Part shown: positions 55,902 to 64,000 of the stretch, piece by piece
Position numbering within the stretch: position 1 is the first letter of the stretch
How the letters are laid out: each line of letters starts with the position of its first letter
From: Pyricularia pennisetigena
Lineage: Eukaryota; Ascomycota; Sordariomycetes; Magnaporthales; Pyriculariaceae
Assembly (NCBI RefSeq): GCF_004337985.1
Contig: NC_043740.1
Coordinates: 620,001-684,000 of the forward strand
Length of the DNA: 64,000 bases
Direction of reading: 5' to 3'
Notes under the pieces: model-generated
Seen by the model: only the letters and a program-made list of their open reading frames with translations
Told to the model about the DNA's origin: nothing
The model's database searches: none
Translations under genes and position numbers: made by a program

Positions 55902-56069
55902 AACAAAATCCTCATATTTGAATTATTTCTGAAGGAAATTTGGATGAATATAAGGTATAAATGGGTGGAATTAATGTATTTATTGCGTTTGGTCTGTGAT
56001 TATTAATTTGGTAAATTTAAGTGGAATTTCTTTTGTTTTTTTACTAAATTGCCCAAGGATTTACGCGAC
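55902..56069. other. 3' flank of the small ORF
   Basis: AT-rich, no feature recognised. Confidence 0.3.
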
Positions 56070-56790
56070 CGTTTTTATAATTAGCTTAAGTGTCTATCCT
56101 TAAAGCCATGAGCTCCAACATTGATGCATTTCGTGGCTCAATTGCGATTTTGCAATGTACCTGTGGATTTATGAAAAGAACGCTTTGGTTAAGGTATGAG
56201 GACAGTTTGTCGATTCTCGCCTTTTATACCGGTATTTTCGGCATTTTTGCCTTTAATATTCCGTTATAATTAAACTAAGTAAAAGTCGTAAGAATAAGCG
56301 GTTTGAGCGTTGGATTTAGCATTTAATAGAACTAGTAATAACGATTTATGTTTTATTTTTATACCTCCAATTGGGCGAGTTCGATAATTTCCGCCTTTAA
56401 TCCGTTTAAAGCGGTATAATTTTTCGATTTCTTGTCAATATTTGATTTTGATTATATTATATTTATATTTTTTTTACCAAATTCGAAGGTCTCTACCTGT
56501 GGGGATAGTGTGAGTATAATAAGTATTTTATATAATCTTGACATATACACGGTATCACATAGGCCGTTAAAGAAACAAATAAGTCAGGTTCATGTATTTT
56601 CATATAAAATTTATAATCGGAACCCTTTCATTTTTTCACCGATTTTTATAATTAGCAACAATTAAACTTTCAGGAATTCAATTCCGTATATAAACAAGCG
56701 TCAACATTAGACGCGATCCATAATGTTTGGCTTTATTATTGTTTGATTGTTTGTTTTATTCGATTAAATAAACTCGGGCAAAAAAACAAA
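56070..56790 (-). mobile_element. Decayed TAGTCTCAG right end, reversed
   Basis: From about 56110 the sequence AGCTCCAACATTGATGCATT, ...GCAATGTACCTGTGG, ...CGGTATTTTCGGCATTTTTG follows the reversed right end of the family, then one interior module (TGGGGATAGTGTGAG region, CCGTTAAAGAAACAAATAAG). The terminal TAGTCTCAG itself has decayed beyond recognition. More diverged than the other copies, so probably older. Confidence 0.7.
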
Positions 56791-57227
56791 TGTCATTCAT
56801 ATATAATATTAATGTTAATAGGCTTTCCGTAATGTCGATCGATCAACATAACGTTGTTATACGAGTATAAAGGTATATTAACTGTCTGTTCTATGAAACT
56901 GTCTAAAGGTGAGTTTCTGAACGTCCTTCCGTCTTATACTCCGCAATTGGGCGTGTGAGTCACGTGAAATTGGCCCGGGCGGCATTGCACGTAATTCATC
57001 GCTTTATCGTTGATTTAACCGCGATTACCTCTATTCCAGCATATACTGCAAAATAGGAGGTGTACGCACCAAAAGGAGGCGTGAATTTCATTTGTATTTA
57101 GTAAAAGAAAAAGCCCGGAGCACGCAGGTGCACGCAATAAAAATACAGCAAAAGCCACCGAAAAAAAGAAAAAATCCAGCGCACCCAGGCGCGCGCAGCA
57201 GAAAACACAAAAAACCCAGAAAAAAAA
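56791..57227. other. Unassigned stretch with a GC-richer, Lys-rich part
   Basis: 56930-57225 is less AT-rich and contains GCACGCAGGTGCACGC and GCACCCAGGCGCGCGC. The plus-strand frame from 57092 starts MYLVKEKARSTQVHAIKIQQ and is Lys/Pro-rich until it runs into the next element. It could be a fragment of a degraded gene or simple sequence. Confidence 0.35.
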
Positions 57228-59068
57228 TACTCTCAGTGCTCAGACTAGACCCCCCTGCTTCGCAGTGGGGACCGAGCGCTCCATGTACCTTTCAGCCACA
57301 TGGCTTTTCGACCAATTACATTGGCCGAAAAGATCGCGCTCGTTCTAATCTGAGGACATTTTGTCGAATTTCGCCGTTTATGGCGGTACCACCAACGATA
57401 ATTTGTCGTATTTCGCCGTTTATAACGGTATTATAATAATATATTTAATCTTGCGATATCGTTAATGATTATTTTATTAATATAAGGATAATTCGTGGTA
57501 TTTTGCCGTTTATAGCGGGTATATACAATATATTCGAATTATAATGGTAAAAGAAAATAGTGTAACCATAATATCTAATTAAATATTCAAATAAAAAAAC
57601 AATTATAAATTATAAAAATATATAGTGACCTGCGTTAAGTTCATTGGAGTTTGTTGATTATTTGAGTGCCGGCCGCGTTTTAATAGCTACTATATATGGA
57701 AAGATATTAAAATATTGAGTAAAATATGTAATTTTTCATTATATTGAATTCTTATTTTAAATAAGGGTAAATAATACTAATTTTAGTTTTAATTACAGTT
57801 TTTATAGCTTAGTAGACCTAACACTGAAAAGTGCATGCAATTATCGATTAAAACAAAAGTTTTATTAATATTTTTATATAAATTAACAATAGTAAAAAAA
57901 CTAAATAATTTACGCAAATATTGGGAAAATGAAGATATTTTGAATTCATGCATTCCTTTATCAACTTATTAACTAATCTTGATCAAGCTTTGTTTTTATA
58001 AATTTTATTTAACTAAGTAAAGTAAAAAATACAAAAATAACACAAATTTAGCATTTTTTATATAAAAAAACAAAAAGGGCCGGTATTGTAAATCGGGTTT
58101 TACGTTGACGTTTGTTTATATACATAATCCACGTCTTGGGATTTTGGTTTTATTGATGTTGAAATTGGTAAAAATGTAACAGCATTTCGATTGTAACATA
58201 TATATAAATTTGGATACACTTTACCTATCCGCATATTTAACGGTTTATATAATCAGATATACGTGCCAAAATGTGATGCTATATTGCATATATACATGTC
58301 ACCCCCCCCCGTGCAAAAACCACAGGATTTGGCAGCAAAACAAAAATAATATAAAATTAATCAAATAAAGCAAAAAGATTTATAAAATACACATTTAACA
58401 TTTTTTTTTAAACAGCTTTTAAAGCCGATATTCCAAGTAGCACTGGATTTGGACGTTTGTTTATATACGTGATTGAATTTCTGAAGTTTAGGTTTCATTA
58501 TCGTTAGAATTGGTAGAAATATAAACGAGTTTCGATTGTAAAATATATATAAAAAAAATATACTTTGCCTACCCGTTTATTTAACTGCTTATATAATTTG
58601 GAATATGCACCAAAACTTAGTTTAACGATATATACATATATACAGCCCTCCACGTGCAAAAATTATAAAATTTGGTAAAAACTAAAAACAATATTAAAAA
58701 AAATCGAAAATCGAAAAAAAAATCGAAAAAACAGTACCGCCATAAACGGATTAAGGGCAGGTGGTATCGAATTCGGCCATTATAAAAGATAAAAAAATAA
58801 ATTAAATCGCTGCTAATAGCGATATTAAACGCTATTTTCAGCGATATTTTCTTATTTTAATATTTTGCGTAATTGTGGAACAATAAAGGAGTGTCGGTCG
58901 AAAAAAGGCCAAAAATACCGCTATAAACGGCGAAAATCGACAAGTTGTCCTCAAACCTGAACCAGAGTGTTCTTTGGATGGACCCACAGGTACATTGCAA
59001 AACCGCAATTAAGCCACGAAGTGGATCAATTGTGGAGCTCTGGGCTTCAGGGATGAGCCCTGAGACTA
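57228..59068 (+). mobile_element. Non-autonomous TAGTCTCAG element
   Basis: 1841 bp, left end TACTCTCAGTGCTCAGACTA, right end ATGAGCCCTGAGACTA. The interior is as in 18499-20347 with both modules. The left flank GAAAAAAAA and right flank GGTTTTATT do not match, unlike five other copies, so the flanks have changed or two insertions have recombined. Confidence 0.85.
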
Positions 59069-59650
59069 GGTTTTATTATATATATTCGGCGAACGCGCCG
59101 CCGGAATATGGTGGTAAACGTACGTAATAATAAAATTTGGGAAACTTATTAAAGTTACCGCATTTTAATAGGTATCGTACAACCGTGCGACCCCGGGATT
59201 AAATAAAAAATGCGCGGAAATAGTTTTCGCGATATATAATAATTGTAAATAAATCTTAAATTTCGGCGGCCGAGCTAATCGCGACCCGAATTAAGATGTT
59301 ACGCGACGGTATATCGGCGATCCTGCGTTTATCGTCCTATAATATATAATGTTAATTTAAACGTGCGATTAAAAAAAGAATTAAGGAAATATATATTGTT
59401 GGTAAAAACGCGGAAAAAAGCACGATTACGCGGACGAAAAATATTAATAATAATTTAAATATAGCCGTGCGTTAAACGCATATCGATAGGGCCAGAGAAA
59501 ATGTCGACAATTGTTATACCATGGCCAGCAGCGGTAATAGAGGCAATGACGAAAAATATGGCAATATTTAATCGTGCTAATGAAAAAAACCACAGAAAAA
59601 GGCGTGCGTGCGACAAAAAGCTAATATTAATAACGAAAAAAGGTTGAAAA
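59069..59650. other. Unassigned AT-rich stretch with scattered CG-rich words
   Basis: Words such as GGCGAACGCGCCGCCGG and CGGCGGCCGAGC stand out from an AT-rich background, which suggests a decayed coding element. No frame is long enough to identify it, and no copy is seen in the window. Confidence 0.4.
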
Positions 59651-59808
59651 TAGTTTCAGGGCTCATCCCTAAAGCCCAGAGCTCCACAATTAATCCATTT
59701 CGTAGCTTAATTGCGGTTTTGCAATATACCTATGGGTCCATCCAAAGAACGCTTTGGTTCAGGTTTAAGGACAATTTGTCGATTTCCGCCGCTTATAGCG
59801 GTATTTTC
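59651..59808 (-). mobile_element. Right-end fragment of a reversed TAGTCTCAG element
   Basis: TAGTTTCAGGGCTCATCCCT at 59651, then the family right end up to GCTTATAGCGGTATTTTC, where the next element begins. In other copies this point continues as GGCATTTTTGCGACC, so this element has been cut by an insertion. Preceding 9-mer GGTTGAAAA. Confidence 0.8.
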
Positions 59809-61647
59809 TAGTCTCAATGCCCAGACTAAACCCCCTGCTTCGCAGTGGGGACCGAGCGTTCCACGTACCTTTTAACCACAGGGTTTTTCGACCAATTACA
59901 TTGGCCGAAAAGATCGCGTTCGTTCTAGTTTGAGGACATTTTGTCGCATTTCGCCGTTTATGGCGGTACCACCAACGATAATTTGTCGCATTTCGCCGTT
60001 TCTAGTGTTTATATATATTATATTATAAATGGGCCTTATAAACGCCCTGCGACCGCACGTTAAATACAATTAATTTCATTTTTAATAGGCGCAGCCAATT
60101 AAACAACGGTATAACTAATATATTGTATTTAAAATATAATAGCAAAAAAAAAAACAATATTATTACAGTATGCGATTAAATATTCGAATAAAATATTAAA
60201 TAAAAAATATAAAAATAAAAAGTAATTTCCGTGACATTAGTTGGAGCTAAAGAATTTCGGGATTGTAAACCGCGTCCTTATATTTGATTTATTTGGCATA
60301 AAATTTCAATATTTAATAAACCTTGTATTTTACTAATATATTTAATTATTGTTTTAATTGATAATATATAATATTGGTACGAGCTGAAGTATAAATATTT
60401 ATGACGAAGCGGATTTAAAACTGCAGAGTGCATGCAATTATCGTTTAAAACAACGCTTTTATTAATATTTTTATATTATTTATTAATTTGTCGTAAAGCT
60501 GAATATTTTACGCCAATAATTATAAATTAAGAAGAAACTTTTAATACTCCCATTCTGTGAAAAGCCTATATATAATCGTTAATCAACTCCATTTTTACAA
60601 ATTTAATTTAATTAAATAAAGCCAAAGATAGAAAATAGCCCAAATTTAACATTTCCTTTTATAACCAAATAATATGAACGGGTATTACAATTTAGATTTC
60701 ACGTTGACGCCTTTTTATATATTTTGTTCAATCCCTGAGATTTTGGTTTAATTGTTTCAAGAATTGGTAAAAACATAAAAGCGTTTCGATTGTGAATTAT
60801 ATATTAAATTACATACATCTTACCTATCCGCTTATTTAATGGTTTATATAATTCGATATATATACCAAGTTGAAGTACTATATTAAGCATATGAATGCTA
60901 TCCCACACGTGCAAAATGCATAAAATTTGACTGCAGAATAAACTAGTATAAAATTCATTGAATAGAGCAAAAAATCGATAAAAGAATATATTTAGCATTT
61001 TCTTAACTAAAAGATTTTTTATGGCAAATATTATGAATTGGATCCAACGTGGACGTTTGTTTGTATACGTTTTCTAATCCCTGTGATTTTGGTCTTATTA
61101 TCGTAAAAACTGGGATAATTATAAACGAGTTTCGGTTGTAAATTAGATATAAAAGTGTGTTTACTTTACCTATCCGCTTATTTAACGGCTTATACAGTCC
61201 GGGTTTAAACCAAAATTTGGTATAACGGTATATATGCATATACGACCCTCTACGTGCAAAGATCATAAAATTTGGTTAAAAATTGAACATAATATTAAAA
61301 GAAATCGAAAAAACAGTACCGCCATGAACGGATCAAGGGCAGGTGGTATCGAATTCGGCCATTATAGCAAATAAAAAAATAAATCGAATCGCTGCTAATA
61401 GCGGTATTAAACGCTATTTTCAACGATATTTTTTTTCAAAATTTTGCGTGGTTATGGAATAATAAAGGAGTTTCGGTCAAAAAAAGGCCAAAAATACCGC
61501 CATAAACGGCGAAAATCGACAAATTGTCCTCAGACCTAAACCAAAACGTTCTTTGGATGGACCCACAGGTATATTGCAAAGCCGCAATTGAGCCACGAAA
61601 TGGATCAATTGTGGAGCTTTGGGCTTTAGGGATGAGCCCTGAGACTA
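59809..61647 (+). mobile_element. Non-autonomous TAGTCTCAG element nested in a relative
   Basis: 1839 bp, TAGTCTCAATGCCCAGACTA to ATGAGCCCTGAGACTA. The 9-bp duplication GGTATTTTC is exact at 59800-59808 and 61648-61656. It sits in the reversed copy that starts at 59651, and its right duplication is immediately followed by the left end of yet another copy. Confidence 0.9.
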
Positions 61648-61656
61648 GGTATTTTC

Positions 61657-62890
61657 TAATTTTAATGCTCAGACTAGACCCCCCTGTTTCGCAATGGGGA
61701 CCGAACGCTCCATGTACCTTTTAACCATATAGTTTTTCGACCAATTATATTGGCCGAAAAAACGCGCTCGTTTTAGTTCCAGGATATTTTATCGCATTTG
61801 GCCGTTTATAGCGGTACTAAAAACGACAATTTGTCGTATTTCGCCGTTTATAGCGGTATTACCAATGACAATTTGTCGTATTTCGCCGTTATAGCCGTAC
61901 GCCGGTAATAATAGCGATAATTTGTCGCATTCCGCTGTTTGTAACGGGTATATACAATATATTCGCACGATAATGGCAAAAGAAATGGTACAATTATGGT
62001 ATATAATTGAATATTAGAATAGAAAAATAAATCAAAATCATACAAATATGAAATAACCTGCGTTCGATTCATTGGAGCTTGGTGATCTTTCCCTTTGCCA
62101 TCGTGGTTTTATAGCCATTATATTTGGAAAGATATTTAAATATTCACTCAAGTATGTAATTTTTCATTATATTTAATCTTTATTTTAAATAGCTGTTAAT
62201 AATATTAATTTAAAAGTTAATGACAGTATTTATAGCATAGCGGACCTAGAACTGCAAAGTGCATGCATTTACCAGCTTAAATAGAAGGTTTATTGATATT
62301 TTTATATTAATTAGTAATTTATTTGAAAATTGAACAATTTACACAAATATTGGTAAAATTGAGAAAAACTTTAATATATCCAGTTTTATATCTATTTACA
62401 GATAAATGTTATTTAACGTTCTTTTTTTAATTTTATTTAATTAAATAAAGCAGAAAATACAAAAATAACACAAATTTAGCATTTCTTTATATAAAAGAAT
62501 AACAAAAGCAGGTATTGAAAATCGGATCAAACGCTGACGTTTGCTTAGATACGTAATCCACGCGTCAGAATTTTGGTTTTGTTAATGTCAAAATTGGTAA
62601 AAATATAAAAGCGTTTCGATTGTAAATCATATACAAAATTAAATATACCTTACCTATCCGTATATTTAACGCGTTATATGATCGGATATGTGTACCAAGC
62701 TGAGGTATTATACTATATATATATACATATAGACCATCCCCCACGTGCGAGAACTATAGAGTCTGGCTGCAAAACGAAAATAATATAATGTTAATAAAAT
62801 ACAGCACAAAGATTCATAAAATACATATTTAGTATTTTTTATTATAAGAAAGTTTTTAAAGCCAATATTATAATTTGGATTAGGTATGGA
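61657..62890 (+). mobile_element. Left part of a TAGTCTCAG element
   Basis: TAATTTTAATGCTCAGACTA at 61657 is a RIP-altered left end. It directly follows GGTATTTTC. Four copies of the TTTGTCG-TATTTCGCCGTT palindromic subterminal repeat follow (61785-61955), then the interior modules. Similarity ends near 62885, inside the second module, where reversed sequence of the large element begins. Confidence 0.8.
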
Positions 62891-62894
62891 TGTA

Positions 62895-63645
62895 AGTTCG
62901 AACCGGTTGAAAAGGCGTAAATATTAAATTAATTGCTGAAGTTTCTTACGTAAAAAATCGGTTTCGATAAACGTTTTCGGATTCAAAAATTTCGAACTTT
63001 TATTTTACAAAAAAGTATTCGCGACAAGGTAGGTCGGGTAATTTCGTAAAAGTTTGCCGTTATTATGTAAACGTGGATAAATTCCGTTAAATTCGTGTGT
63101 CGGTAAGGGTTATTCCAAAATTCGGTAATATTGCGAATAAATTTGGTTTCGGGGTTTATTTCTGTTTCGGATTCGGATTCTTTCGGTAAATGCTTTTAAT
63201 CGATTAAAAAAAGGTTAAAGTCCCTTTTAATTTCAAGTATAGGATTGGGTAATAGTAATTACGTTGAAGATAAAAACGCAAATAATTGCGATATCGACAG
63301 AGGTAATGGGGTTAAGTCCGACGTAAAATATTAAATTGCAGGTTGCGCTAATGGGAATGTTTTTTCGAGTATATCTATTAAAATTATGGGAAATATGTTT
63401 TTTATTCTTGGCTTCGGGCTTAATTTGGGTTAATGGTATACCGAATAAAAGCTAATATATGTAAATATATAACATGGTAATGTAAGCTTTCTATGTTTTT
63501 ATATATCGGGGGGAATGGTTGTTGGCGATATTGCAATATTGGGTATAATGTTGGTGGTACCGTTATAAACGGCGAAATGCGATAAGTTGTTTTTAGATTG
63601 GAACGAGCGCGTTTTTTTCTACCAATAATTATCCCGAGCAATTAA
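62895..63645 (-). mobile_element. Truncated copy of the large element's left part, reversed
   Basis: The reverse complement matches about 27385-28165 of the 13.8-kb element: left subterminal repeats (63560-63610) and the first 200 or so codons of the DUF6589-like gene. The outermost 100 bp, with the terminal TAGTCTCAG, are absent. Together with 17393-17925 this shows that more than one long copy once existed. Confidence 0.8.
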
Positions 63646-63864
63646 ATAGATGTACTAAATTAGTAAGAAATAACACGATCAAAATTAATATTAGATAATA
63701 TTATTGAAATTAAAGCAGGTATGAAAACTGTTGCCAATAGAAAAATAAGTTTTCTTGAATTAATGTAACGCAGCTTCCCTGATGATTTTGCGATCTTTAT
63801 TTATTTTATTATTTAAATATTGAATCCTGTATGATCTTTCTACTGTAATTTCTGCGGATTTGGT
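63646..63864. other. AT-rich spacer, nothing assigned
   Basis: No repeat match or frame of interest. Confidence 0.3.
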
Positions 63865-64000
63865 GCACATACAGTGCAAATACCCGCCACGAATGACGAA
63901 ATACGACAAAATATCCTCGAACTCAAACTCGCGCGATATATCGGGGCCAATTTGACTGGCCGAAAGGCTATGTGGCGGAAAGGTATATGCAGCGTTCGGT
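63865..64000 (-). mobile_element. Left end of another TAGTCTCAG element, reversed, leaving the window
   Basis: CCCGCCACGAATGACGAAAT, then the CTCGCGCGA and GGCCGAAAGGCTATGTGG words of the left end. The terminal TAGTCTCAG motif would lie about 45-50 bp beyond the window. Confidence 0.75.

Noticed and set aside
57228..59068. A 9-bp duplication for this copy
   Set aside because: The flanks GAAAAAAAA and GGTTTTATT do not match; reported as lacking a duplication rather than forcing one.
1..64000. CRISPR array, rRNA genes or bacterial operons
   Set aside because: Tandem repeats present are minisatellites without spacer structure, and the gene structure is fungal with introns.

Overview
The window looks like an AT-rich compartment of a filamentous ascomycete (Pezizomycotina) genome. 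I infer this from three things: short GT-AG introns of 61-131 bp, one moderately GC-rich island (about 579-6300) holding a fungal O-methyltransferase gene, and about 55 kb of AT-rich sequence made almost wholly of transposons damaged in a way typical of repeat-induced point mutation (RIP). Element coding frames are broken mainly where CAA, CAG or TGG codons have become stops, and terminal motifs are altered by CpA to TpA changes. No bacterial, CRISPR or rRNA features are seen.

Layout. 1-578 is the end of a hAT element that continues off the left edge. 579-6645 is the island: an uninterpreted stretch, a broken gene for a secreted Cys-rich, probably GPI-anchored protein (minus strand), a 37-base A run, and an intact two-exon SAM-dependent O-methyltransferase (minus strand). 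At 6646-17319 lies a non-autonomous TAGTCTCAG-type DNA element (9-bp target duplication) split by an 8.9-kb hAT element (8-bp duplication), which itself carries a 638-bp solo LTR (5-bp duplication). From 17950 to about 51224 one nested tower can be read: a long-TIR, TA-flanked MITE is split by a Copia retrotransposon (18215-50655), which was then hit by two non-autonomous TAGTCTCAG elements, one 13.8-kb TAGTCTCAG element and a chromodomain-bearing Gypsy element (41903-49101). Nearly every layer is confirmed by an exact target-site duplication. From 51230 rightward come a second copy of the solo LTR, a Copia fragment, further TAGTCTCAG copies (some inserted into each other), and one small intact open reading frame (55443-55901) that could be a lineage-specific gene.

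Most notable is the 13.8-kb element at 27285-41052. It has the same termini and 9-bp duplication as the roughly 1.8-kb copies, and in RIP-damaged form carries three genes: a DUF6589-like protein (plus strand), an SNF2-type helicase (minus) and a RecQ-like helicase (minus). It is a good candidate for the autonomous parent of the family. The 1.8-kb copies share only its ends, have an unrelated interior with an internal tandem duplication, and carry palindromic subterminal repeats. A second notable item is the pair of 638-bp solo LTRs, which contain pol III A-box/B-box-like, tRNA-like sequence arranged as a large inverted repeat.

Approximate boundaries are given for degraded genes because no tools were available. 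Family assignments rest on motifs read by eye.
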